NCBI GenBank assembly: GCA_036404255.1 | Contig: DASWOP010000265.1 | Location: 1 to 6,337, forward strand | Direction: 5' to 3' | DNA from: JARLFX01 sp036404255 | GTDB lineage: Bacteria; Acidobacteriota; Terriglobia; Terriglobales; Acidobacteriaceae | DNA: 6,337 nt | Part shown: positions 1-5,856 of the stretch, piece by piece | Numbering within the stretch: the stretch's first letter is position 1 | Layout of the letters: every line of letters begins with the position of its first letter | Notes under the pieces: model-generated | What the model was told of the DNA's origin: nothing | Databases searched by the model: none | Seen by the model: the letters and a program-made list of their open reading frames with translations, nothing else | Translations under genes and position numbers: made by a program

Positions 1-1
1 C

Positions 2-1033
2 ATGGGCAGAACGTCATTCGAACGAAGGGTTTGGCTGGGTGGTTTGCTGGCAGGCATGGGGCTGCTGATGCCGTGCGTGCTACAGGCGCAGAGTTGCACC
101 ACGCAGGCAGCGATGGCAGCGGCGGATCGCGATGGACTGGCGCAGGCGGCGCAGAGTTTTGCGCGGCAGGTGCAGGCGAATGACGCAGCCGGTGTGCGCG
201 CTGCGACGATTCCGCAGTATGCGCAGAGCTTCGACAGCATTGCAGCCGCGATCAGCGCCACTGCGCCAAAGCTGGCGGGTGCGGCGCTCCAGGTGACCAC
301 GCTCTATCTGCTGGATGCGAGCGGTAATGCGGGTGCGGCGGACACACAGTTTTTCTGCAGCCCAGCGAATGCTTCGGCTCCGACGATCTTCAATATTCCG
401 GCACTGCCGCCGGGACACTATGCGCTGGCAACGGTGCGGGCGGAGAGCGGTACGCACGCGTGGCAACTGAGCTTTGTGCTGCAACAGAGCGCGGGCAAGT
501 GGCTGCTGGCGGGATTTATTCCTAAGCCTGCAACGGCTGGTGGGCACGATGGTGTGTGGTACTGGACGCAGGCGCGGGCCTATGCAAAGCAGAACCAACG
601 GTGGAACGCGTGGCTGTATTATTCCGAGGCGGATGCTCTGCTGGCGCCGGTTAATTTTGTCAGCAGCCCAAATCGGGACAAGCTACATGCGGAGCAGGAG
701 AATGCGCTGCCGCCGCAGTTGGTGGCAAACGGCATCAGCGTGGAGCATCCGGTGAATGTGCCAGCGCAGGGCGCAGCGGCGATGTCATTCACAGCAATTG
801 GCACGCAGGAATCTGCCGATGGAAGGGCGGTGCAACTGGCGCTGCATACGCCAATGACTTCAGTGAGCGAACCTGCCGCGGTGCGCGCGCACAGCATGGC
901 GGCGCTGCTGGCGTTGCTGGCGGCGTATCCTGAATTGCGCGGAGCATTTTCGTCGGCGTGGGTGTACGCGGACGCGCCGGGACAGAGCAGCTTTGGTATT
1001 GAGTTCAACCCGTTGCCGGCGCAGGGGCGCTAG
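2..1033 (+). CDS. Secreted protein of unknown function, conserved-looking acidobacterial type
   Basis: I do not recognise a named family. The 343-residue product starts with a clear export signal: basic residues at R3, R8 and R9, a hydrophobic stretch at about 10-28, and a likely cleavage after A29 (VLQA/QS). It is therefore probably periplasmic or extracellular. The mature part is rich in Ala and Gln and has no transmembrane segment. Residues 183-228 form the most distinctive block (DGVWYWTQARAYAK, then WNAWLYYSEADALL, then SSPNRDKL). This reads like a pair of amphipathic helices in a TPR-like arrangement, which is my inference. Two cysteines in the mature chain, C32 and C119, could form a disulfide. 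The ATG lies at base 2, so an upstream start outside the window cannot be excluded, although the signal peptide fits this start well. The stop is TAG at 1031-1033, 79 nt before the nitroreductase. No catalytic motif was found. Confidence 0.8.
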   Translation: MGRTSFERRVWLGGLLAGMGLLMPCVLQAQSCTTQAAMAAADRDGLAQAAQSFARQVQANDAAGVRAATIPQYAQSFDSIAAAISATAPKLAGAALQVTTLYLLDASGNAGAADTQFFCSPANASAPTIFNIPALPPGHYALATVRAESGTHAWQLSFVLQQSAGKWLLAGFIPKPATAGGHDGVWYWTQARAYAKQNQRWNAWLYYSEADALLAPVNFVSSPNRDKLHAEQENALPPQLVANGISVEHPVNVPAQGAAAMSFTAIGTQESADGRAVQLALHTPMTSVSEPAAVRAHSMAALLALLAAYPELRGAFSSAWVYADAPGQSSFGIEFNPLPAQGR

Positions 1034-1099
1034 CCGACCGTGGTATGGTCAATTTCTCAGCGTTTTGTTGTTTATCAAGCGGTTGAAGTTTATATCCGC

Positions 1100-1103
1100 A
1101 GGA
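1100..1103 (+). promoter_or_regulatory. Ribosome binding site AGGA for the nitroreductase
   Basis: AGGA ends 9 nt before the ATG at 1113. It supports 1113 as the true start rather than an in-frame start at 993. The earlier start would overlap the upstream gene and add 40 residues with no nitroreductase character. Confidence 0.6.
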
Positions 1104-1112
1104 CTGGAAACC

Positions 1113-1763
1113 ATGAGTAATAAAAAACCTAAATCCCTGGCGCAGGCGATTCGTGAACGGCGCGCCACTCCCAGTTTTGACAGCACGTCTATACCTGCGG
1201 TGGACATTAAGCAGATTCTGGATGCAGGGCTGGCCGCTCCGAGCGGCTACAACATGCAGCCGTGGCGCTTTATCGTGGTGCAGACGCCGGAGCAGAAGAA
1301 GAAGCTGCGCGGTGCGAGCTATAACCAGCCCAAGGTCGAAGAGGCGTCTGCTGTGATTGTGGCTTGCGGCGATGCAGACGGCTGGCGCAAAGATCTGGAG
1401 GAGATGCTGCGGCTGGGACGCGAGGGCGGCATGCCGGAAGGTTATGCACACCAGGCGCAGGCGGCGGTGCCGAATTATCTTTCGAGTTTCAGCAGTGAGC
1501 AGATGAAGGGCTGGCTGAACAAGCAGGTGATGATCGCCTTTACCCACATGATGTTGATGGCCGAGGTGATGGGCTACGACACGGCACCGATGGAAGGTTT
1601 TGAGCAGGAGAAGGTGCATGAGGTGCTGCGGCTGCCGCTGAGCTATCACGTGGTGGCGCTGCTGGCTATCGGACACCTGAAGGGCGTGGACAAGTTCCAT
1701 GGCGGACGTTTTGATATGTCGCACACCGTGTTCAGTGAGGAATACGGAAAGCCGCTGAAGTAG
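1113..1763 (+). CDS. Nitroreductase-family FMN-dependent oxidoreductase
   Basis: This is a 216-residue protein of the usual length for a compact nitroreductase. Members bind FMN, act as dimers in the cytoplasm and use NAD(P)H to reduce nitro compounds, quinones or other electrophiles. Seen here: the N-terminal Arg-rich FMN-phosphate segment RERRATPSF at 14-22; the flavin-contacting APSGYNMQPWRF segment at 42-53; and the late conserved block GYDTAPMEGF at 154-163, followed by VLRLP and a hydrophobic strand ending in AIGH. The classical second Arg of RRSxRxF is Pro20, which I recall as normal for the RRATPxF subtype and not as damage. The start at 1113 is chosen because the family homology begins there and an AGGA precedes it. 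The Nudix gene follows after 8 nt, so the two are probably one transcript. The substrate cannot be told from sequence. Confidence 0.93.
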   Translation: MSNKKPKSLAQAIRERRATPSFDSTSIPAVDIKQILDAGLAAPSGYNMQPWRFIVVQTPEQKKKLRGASYNQPKVEEASAVIVACGDADGWRKDLEEMLRLGREGGMPEGYAHQAQAAVPNYLSSFSSEQMKGWLNKQVMIAFTHMMLMAEVMGYDTAPMEGFEQEKVHEVLRLPLSYHVVALLAIGHLKGVDKFHGGRFDMSHTVFSEEYGKPLK

Positions 1764-1771
1764 AGCGCGCG

Positions 1772-2233
1772 ATGCCGAGAGAGTATCCAACACAACCGAT
1801 GATTGGTGCAGGCGCTGTGGTGATCGCGCAGGAGCGCGTGCTGCTGGTTCGGCGGGGAAATCCGCCGCTGGCGGGCGAGTGGTCACTGCCCGGCGGACGG
1901 CTGGAGTTGGGCGAGAGCGTGACGCAGGCGATCGTGCGCGAGGTGCTGGAAGAGACCGGGCTGAATGTGGAGCCGCTGCAACTGCTCGGCGTATATGACC
2001 TGATCGATCGCGATGAAGAGGACGCGGTGCGCTACCACTACGTGCTGGTGGACTGGATCTGCAGGCCGGTGACGGGACAGATTGAGGGCGCGATGTGCGC
2101 GGGCGACGATGCGATGGATGTATGCTGGGCGGCGCGGGGTGATCTGCGGCAGTTTGCGCTGGCGGATTTCACGCTGGAAGCGATTGAGAAGGCGTTTGGC
2201 ATGATGGACGTTCTGGAGAGTGCGCGGGCATGA
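1772..2233 (+). CDS. Nudix hydrolase (ADP-ribose pyrophosphatase-like)
   Basis: The 153-residue product carries a perfect Nudix box, G-x5-E-x7-R-E-U-x-E-E-x-G-U, at residues 42-64. The metal-binding REVLEE core is R56-E61, preceded by WSLPGG at 37-42. Nudix enzymes hydrolyse nucleoside diphosphates linked to another group, needing Mg2+ or Mn2+. The opening REYPTQPMIGAGAVVI, with LLVRRG at 24-29, is typical of small ADP-ribose or NADH pyrophosphatase-like members, so cleavage of ADP-ribose or an oxidised nucleotide is the likely role; the exact substrate is inference. The start at 1772 is preferred to the in-frame ATG at 1799 because the REYP lead-in is a family feature, although the preceding Shine-Dalgarno is weak (GAAG/GAG in the end of the nitroreductase gene). 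Its TGA overlaps the ATG of the alpha/beta hydrolase gene (ATGA, 2230-2233), which implies translational coupling. Confidence 0.94.
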   Translation: MPREYPTQPMIGAGAVVIAQERVLLVRRGNPPLAGEWSLPGGRLELGESVTQAIVREVLEETGLNVEPLQLLGVYDLIDRDEEDAVRYHYVLVDWICRPVTGQIEGAMCAGDDAMDVCWAARGDLRQFALADFTLEAIEKAFGMMDVLESARA

Positions 2234-3171
2234 GATATAAGTATCGCGACGGCAGGGGACATGCTTTGCGGAATACCGTGTTGGCGCTGCTGGTGGTGTG
2301 CGCTGTGGCGGCGTTTATGGTGTGCGTGCATCCGGTGTGGGTGGGTGAGCAGAGCGCGCGGCTGATGCTGCAGTGGCACGGCGTGAAGAGCGAGTGGACG
2401 GAGATCGACGGGCAGAGGATTCATTACTACGAGGCTCCTGCGAAGGGGAAAGCGCAGCCGGTGCCGCTGGTGCTGGTGCATGGGCTGGGCGGACGCGGCG
2501 AAGACTGGATCAAGTTTCTGCCGACGCTGGCGGCGCAGGGATACCACGTGTATGCGCCTGACCTGCTGGGTTATGGACGGTCTGCGCGGCCCGCTGACGC
2601 GGACTATTCGGTTTCGATGGAAGAAGCTGTGTTGATGAAGTTTATGCAGGACCGCGGACTGAAGCAGGCAGACGTGGTGGGCTGGTCGATGGGTGGGTGG
2701 ATCACGCTGAAGCTGGCGCTGGACAAGCCGGAGATGGTGCGGCGGGTGATCCTGATCGATGCAGCAGGGATCTATTTTCATCCGGAGATGTCGCTGGCGC
2801 TGTTTGCGCCGAACTCCGAGGCGGAGTTGCAGGAGCTCTTTCACTACCTGGAGCCGGGCGACCGGAAGCTGCCGCACCTGGTGGCGCGCGATGCGCTGAA
2901 GGGGATGAAACGGAATGCGTGGGTGGTGAACCGCAGCGCGCTTTCGATGATGAATGGGACGGAGCTGCTGGATTTTCGCCTGAGCGAGTTGAAGCAGCCG
3001 ACGCTGATTGAGTGGGGCGCGGCGGACCGACTCATTACGAGCGATGTGGGACGCAGGATGCATGCGCTGATTCCGCAATCGCAGTATGTGGAGCTGGAGG
3101 GCTGCGGGCACCTGGTGCCGGTGGAGTGCAGTGCGAAGGCGCTGCCACCGGTGGAGATGTTTTTGAGATAG
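2230..3171 (+). CDS. Membrane-anchored alpha/beta-fold hydrolase
   Basis: This 313-residue serine hydrolase has an intact catalytic set. The nucleophile is S153 in GWSMGG, the acid is probably D266 in GAADRLI, the base is H294 in GCGHLVPVE, and the oxyanion-hole segment is VLVHGLGG at 81-88. The strand before the nucleophile and the DLLGYGRS loop at 111-118 fit the family. A single hydrophobic helix at about 16-33, preceded by KYRDGRGHALR, has no clear signal-peptidase site, so it most likely anchors the enzyme with the catalytic domain outside the cytoplasm. Residues 182-240 form the variable cap. Members include esterases, lipases, haloperoxidase-like and C-C bond hydrolases; no substrate can be assigned. 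The gene is third in the nitroreductase-Nudix unit and starts inside the Nudix stop codon. It ends 18 nt from the convergent ubiX stop, with no clear terminator hairpin between them. Confidence 0.92.
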   Translation: MRYKYRDGRGHALRNTVLALLVVCAVAAFMVCVHPVWVGEQSARLMLQWHGVKSEWTEIDGQRIHYYEAPAKGKAQPVPLVLVHGLGGRGEDWIKFLPTLAAQGYHVYAPDLLGYGRSARPADADYSVSMEEAVLMKFMQDRGLKQADVVGWSMGGWITLKLALDKPEMVRRVILIDAAGIYFHPEMSLALFAPNSEAELQELFHYLEPGDRKLPHLVARDALKGMKRNAWVVNRSALSMMNGTELLDFRLSELKQPTLIEWGAADRLITSDVGRRMHALIPQSQYVELEGCGHLVPVECSAKALPPVEMFLR

Positions 3172-3189
3172 GGGTTAGACTGCGCGTAT

Positions 3190-3828
3190 CTACAACTCAT
3201 CCGTAATTTCTGCTTTGTCCGCTTTCCAGATGTAGGCGTTGGGCTGGGGGAGGCCGATGTGCGCTAAGACACGGTAGACGAATTGCTGCGCGATCTCGGT
3301 CTCGTTGGCGGGATGGTTGTAGTGCGTGGGGATGACGGGGTAGATGGTGGCGCCAGCTTCTGCCGCGTGCTGCATGTTGCGCAGATGGATGGTATTGAAG
3401 GGCGTTTCGCGGACGCAGAGGATGAGGCGGCGGCGCTCCTTCAGGCAGACATCGGCGGCGCGCTCGATGAGGTTGGAGGCCATGCCGTTGGCGATGCCGG
3501 CAAGCGTGCCCATGGTGCAGGGGAGGATGATCATGGCATCGACAGGGTAGCTGCCACTGGCGATGGATGCGCCGATGTCTTCTGGCGGATGCTGCTTCAC
3601 CTTGGCGTGAGAGCCGGAGTGCTCCGGGGCGAGAAGTTTTTTGATGAGATCGGTGCGGCCGCTGAGATTGAGTTCTTCGGCGAAGACGCGGAGGGCATTC
3701 TCTGATGCGACAAGGTGAATGCGGGTGACGCGATCATCGGCTGCGAGGGCGCGGAGCATTTCACGGGCGTAAATTGCACCACTGGCTCCGGTTACGGCTA
3801 GTATTAAAGTTCGGCCTTGCTCAGGCAT
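3190..3828 (-). CDS. ubiX: UbiX-type flavin prenyltransferase
   Basis: The 212-residue protein matches the UbiX/Pad1 flavoprotein family, which joins a dimethylallyl group to FMN to make prenylated FMN, the cofactor of UbiD decarboxylases. Seen here: the N-terminal Rossmann strand and loop LAVTGASGAIYA at 10-21; the PCTMGTLAGIANG block at 103-115; NLIERAADVCLKERR at 119-133; the active-site RETPF at 140-144; and Y170 and R186 near the C terminus, at positions matching the conserved Tyr and Arg of the family. The usual Ser of PCSM is Thr105, a mild change. The start at 3828 (MPEQGR) is chosen because the reading frame upstream to 4077 would overlap the divergent gene and add 83 unrelated residues. 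No strong Shine-Dalgarno is visible. No ubiD lies in the window, so the cofactor must serve an enzyme encoded elsewhere, possibly in quinone or aromatic acid metabolism. Confidence 0.95.
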   Translation of the reverse strand: MPEQGRTLILAVTGASGAIYAREMLRALAADDRVTRIHLVASENALRVFAEELNLSGRTDLIKKLLAPEHSGSHAKVKQHPPEDIGASIASGSYPVDAMIILPCTMGTLAGIANGMASNLIERAADVCLKERRRLILCVRETPFNTIHLRNMQHAAEAGATIYPVIPTHYNHPANETEIAQQFVYRVLAHIGLPQPNAYIWKADKAEITDEL

Positions 3829-3894
3829 CGTATTCACACTGTCGATTATCCAATACAGACGAGACAATTGGCTGGGAACAGGGTCAAAAAAATA
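3829..3894. promoter_or_regulatory. Divergent intergenic spacer, probable promoters for ubiX and the secreted papain-like gene
   Basis: These 66 nt separate two divergent start codons and are clearly more AT-rich than the flanking genes, with an A7 run at 3886-3892. At least one promoter for each direction should lie here or just inside the opposite gene. On the minus strand a GATAAT (plus coordinates 3845-3850) resembles a -10 box, and TTGACC (3882-3887) resembles a -35 box, but they are 31 nt apart and do not form one promoter. On the plus strand, TTCACA at about 3833-3838 has no good -10 partner. I therefore call the region and not individual boxes. Confidence 0.4.
3880..3883 (+). promoter_or_regulatory. 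Possible ribosome binding site AGGG for the secreted papain-like gene
   Basis: AGGG ends 11 nt before the ATG at 3895, a slightly long spacing across the A7 run. It favours the start at 3895 over the in-frame ATGs at 3817, which lies inside ubiX, and at 3955, which has no upstream purine-rich site. Confidence 0.45.
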
Positions 3895-4962
3895 ATGCAA
3901 AGCAGAGCGGCTGGGCCCTTTATTTGCCGAAGATACAGAACAGCCGCTGCTCTGATGTGCGCGGTGCTGCTGCTGTGCGGCAGCGCGCATGCCAGGATTG
4001 CTGTGTTTATGGAAGAGCCTTACGGCACATTCGGCCACATGAACCCTACTGGCCACGCGGCTATTTATCTGAATCATGTTTGTGCTGCGTCACCCACGGA
4101 GCTGCGCGAGTGTAAGGCGGGAGAGCCCGGGGTGGTGATCAGCCGCTACTATCGCGTGGCCGGGTATGACTGGTTTGCGATTCCGCTGATTCCGTATCTG
4201 TATGCCGTGGACAGGTCAGCACAGATGCCGGAGACGGCGACGGTCGAGACCAGAGATCATTTACGCGATGCATACCGACGCCGCTACCTGCGCGGATATG
4301 CGCCAGATGGGCCGAATGGAAGCATGCCGGAAGGCGACTGGACGCAGTTGGTGGGCGCATCCTACGACAGAAAGATCTACGGGCTGAGTCTGCTCACGAC
4401 GGCAGAGCAGGACAGGGCATTCATTGCGATGTGCAACGATCGCAGTAATGACAGCCACTTCAACCTGATCTACCGGAATTGTGCGAACTTTTCCGGCACG
4501 GTGATTGGATTCTATTTTCCCGGAGCGGTGCATCGTAGTTTCATCTTCGATGCGGGCGTGATGACGCCGCAGCAGGTGGCGCGGTCGGTGGTGAAGTATG
4601 GCAAAAAACATCCTGAGCTGGAACTGACGCCGTTTGTGATTCCGCAGGTGCCGGGGACGATTGAGCGGAGCCGCGCAGTGCATGGCGTGGCGGAGTCGCT
4701 GGTGAAGTCAAAGAAGTATGTGGTGCCGCTGGCGCTGCTGGTGCCGGAGTTTACCGGAGGGCTGGCTGTAAGCTGGTTCGCCGTGGACCGGTTCGCCTTT
4801 CCAAAGGATGCTGAGGTGCTGAGCGGCGCAGAGCTGGTTAAGGCGGAGACGACTGGAGACAATGGGCTGACGGCACCGTTTCCGGACCGGACGGTGAAAG
4901 CGGGTTCGGCGCTGGAGAGCAGTGGCTCACCTGGCCAACTTGCGCCGGTTGTCGCGCGCTGA
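3895..4962 (+). CDS. Secreted protein with candidate permuted papain-like (NlpC/P60-LRAT / DUF4105-like) fold
   Basis: The 355-residue product begins with a signal peptide: R4, R13, R14 and R16, a hydrophobic core at about 18-29, and a probable cut after SAHA (residue 33). Two segments stand out. Residues 44-59 (GTFGHMNPTGHAAIYL) place H54 (and H48) at the start of a beta strand. Residues 190-199 (NLIYRNCANF) place C196 in the NC-x-x-F setting seen in circularly permuted papain-like enzymes, where the His precedes the Cys. This resembles the DUF4105 / Lnb N-terminal and LRAT-type pattern, but I cannot assign a Pfam family. If active, it would be a periplasmic or extracellular cysteine hydrolase or acyltransferase, acting for example on peptide, amide or lipid bonds; that is inference. 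A hydrophobic stretch at about 277-298 may be a membrane helix near the C terminus, followed by a Gly/Ala/Ser/Pro-rich tail. It is divergent from ubiX and ends 27 nt from the convergent cysteine-cluster gene. Confidence 0.82.
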   Translation: MQSRAAGPFICRRYRTAAALMCAVLLLCGSAHARIAVFMEEPYGTFGHMNPTGHAAIYLNHVCAASPTELRECKAGEPGVVISRYYRVAGYDWFAIPLIPYLYAVDRSAQMPETATVETRDHLRDAYRRRYLRGYAPDGPNGSMPEGDWTQLVGASYDRKIYGLSLLTTAEQDRAFIAMCNDRSNDSHFNLIYRNCANFSGTVIGFYFPGAVHRSFIFDAGVMTPQQVARSVVKYGKKHPELELTPFVIPQVPGTIERSRAVHGVAESLVKSKKYVVPLALLVPEFTGGLAVSWFAVDRFAFPKDAEVLSGAELVKAETTGDNGLTAPFPDRTVKAGSALESSGSPGQLAPVVAR

Positions 4963-4989
4963 AGCGCTTGTGGGACGGGAAGAGCAGAA

Positions 4990-5622
4990 TCAGTCGCGGA
5001 GGGCGAAGGCGATGATGGTCTGGCCATGCGCGCCAGTTTGTTTGCGGAGTTCGGCGAGTAGGCGATCTTCCAGGCCGCCGGAGTCGGGGTGCATCTCGCA
5101 GGCGGCGACCTGCCCGGGCGATGCGCCCTGGAAGCAGAGTTCGCAGACGGCGAAGCCGCCTTCAGCATCCATGACGGGCGGGCCGAAGGTGCGGCAGGTC
5201 ATGGGGCGCGCGGCGTAGAGATCGCAGGTCCCGGTGGCGGGATCGAGGACGGGACAGGGTTCGTCGTTGGCGAAGTCTTCAAAAGCGGATTCAAAGGCTT
5301 CGGATGCTTCGCTGGGCTCGGTGAATTCAGGAAGCAGTCCGGTGGTGGCGTCGCCGGGATAGTTTGGGGCGAGGCGGGCGATGGAGTCGGCTACGCGGCG
5401 GCGGATGCGGGCGGCGCGCTCGGGATCGATGGCGGTGAGGTCGCGGAGGCCATTGCGCAGGCGGAGTGCATCGAGCGGCGAGATGCTGAAGACGCCGATG
5501 CAGCACTGGTGGCAGCCGGGTTTGCAGACGAGCCAGTCGCCGCTGCGGCGGGTTGAGTCGGCGAGTGCGGCGTCGACGATCTGGATGAGCGCGGAGTCGT
5601 CGATGGGGCCACGCTGGGACAC
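4990..5622 (-). CDS. YkgJ-family cysteine-cluster protein (putative zinc/iron-chelating)
   Basis: The 210-residue cytoplasmic-looking protein has the YkgJ/UPF0153 signature: a C-x3-C-x2-C-C cluster at C33, C37, C40 and C41, then C123, C133 and C143 in the segment CPVLDPATGTC...ARPMTCRTFG. Three further cysteines (160, 163, 175) bring the total to ten. The family is annotated as a putative Zn or Fe-S chelating domain and its function is not established. Residues 99-121 form a strongly acidic insert (nine Asp/Glu in 23). The start is GTG at 5620-5622; there is no ATG before the first cysteine cluster, and no Shine-Dalgarno is visible. The TAG of the small basic gene lies only 3 nt upstream in the same frame, so translation probably depends on re-initiation or coupling. 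It is the last gene of the group that begins with purB. Confidence 0.92.
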   Translation of the reverse strand: MSQRGPIDDSALIQIVDAALADSTRRSGDWLVCKPGCHQCCIGVFSISPLDALRLRNGLRDLTAIDPERAARIRRRVADSIARLAPNYPGDATTGLLPEFTEPSEASEAFESAFEDFANDEPCPVLDPATGTCDLYAARPMTCRTFGPPVMDAEGGFAVCELCFQGASPGQVAACEMHPDSGGLEDRLLAELRKQTGAHGQTIIAFALRD

Positions 5623-5625
5623 GTG

Positions 5626-5820
5626 CTAGACGGCTTTGCGGTTAAAGGCGGTCTTTTTGACGCCGGCGAGTGCCTTGGCCGGCGTAGCAGAGGCGCCGGT
5701 GACGGTTTTGCCGCCAGAGTTTGCCTGGGCAGCTTTTTCACGCATTGCCATAAGCTTCTGGGCCTTGCGGCCTAGGCCACGCATCTTGATCTCGGTGGGC
5801 TTGGGGATGAAGTCAGTCAT
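5626..5820 (-). CDS. Small, highly basic protein of unknown function
   Basis: This 64-residue protein has 14 Lys/Arg against 3 Asp/Glu and no cysteine, signal peptide or membrane segment. Residues 12-33 (from KMRGLG to AAQAN) look like an amphipathic basic helix. The rest is Gly/Ala/Thr/Ser/Lys-rich and probably disordered, ending KKTAFNRKAV. Such composition suits binding to RNA, DNA or the ribosome, but that is only inference. Support for a real gene comes from a GAGAG ribosome binding site at good spacing, its tight fit between purB (36 nt upstream) and the cysteine-cluster gene (3 nt downstream), and C-ending codon choice like its neighbours. An internal ATG at residue 13 could be an alternative start. 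I do not recognise a family. Confidence 0.72.
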   Translation of the reverse strand: MTDFIPKPTEIKMRGLGRKAQKLMAMREKAAQANSGGKTVTGASATPAKALAGVKKTAFNRKAV

Positions 5821-5829
5821 ATAGATATT

Positions 5830-5834
5830 CTCTC
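5830..5834 (-). promoter_or_regulatory. Ribosome binding site GAGAG for the small basic protein
   Basis: On the minus strand GAGAG stands 9 nt before the ATG at 5820. It lies in the 36-nt gap behind purB and supports translation of the small gene in its own right. Confidence 0.55.
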
Positions 5835-5856
5835 ACTTGATGAAATTTCCGAGTAA

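Noticed and set aside
1036..1050. Inverted repeat GACC-N7-GGTC after the first gene
   Set aside because: The stem is only four base pairs with no T-run, too weak for a terminator or a convincing operator.
1068..1096. Promoter-like TTGTTT - 17 nt - TATATC before the nitroreductase
   Set aside because: The match is weak (3/6 and 4/6), and the implied transcript start falls on or after the AGGA ribosome binding site, leaving almost no leader.
1005..1886. Long minus-strand open frame of 293 codons opposite the nitroreductase
   Set aside because: It is His/Arg/Leu-rich with no recognisable domain and lies antisense to a clear nitroreductase. It is a by-product of GC-rich codon use.
2038..3111. 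Minus-strand open frame of 357 codons opposite the Nudix and hydrolase genes
   Set aside because: Its composition is low-complexity (His, Arg, Gln, Pro), it has no motif, and it spans two well-supported genes on the other strand.
3283..3705. Plus-strand Gly/Ala/Asp-rich open frame of 140 codons
   Set aside because: It is antisense to ubiX, which has strong family motifs; the frame has none.
3829..4077. N-terminal extension of ubiX by 83 residues
   Set aside because: It overlaps the start and signal peptide of the divergent secreted protein, and its sequence has no UbiX character; the GASG strand follows directly after MPEQGR at 3828.
4956..4967. Hairpin GCGCT-GA-AGCGC at the end of the secreted papain-like gene
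   Set aside because: The perfect stem leaves a loop of only two bases, it overlaps the stop codon and no T-tract follows. Chance in GC-rich DNA is the simpler explanation.
5089..5556. Plus-strand Gly/Ala-rich open frame of 155 codons
   Set aside because: It is a shadow of the cysteine-cluster gene, which carries a specific conserved signature on the minus strand.
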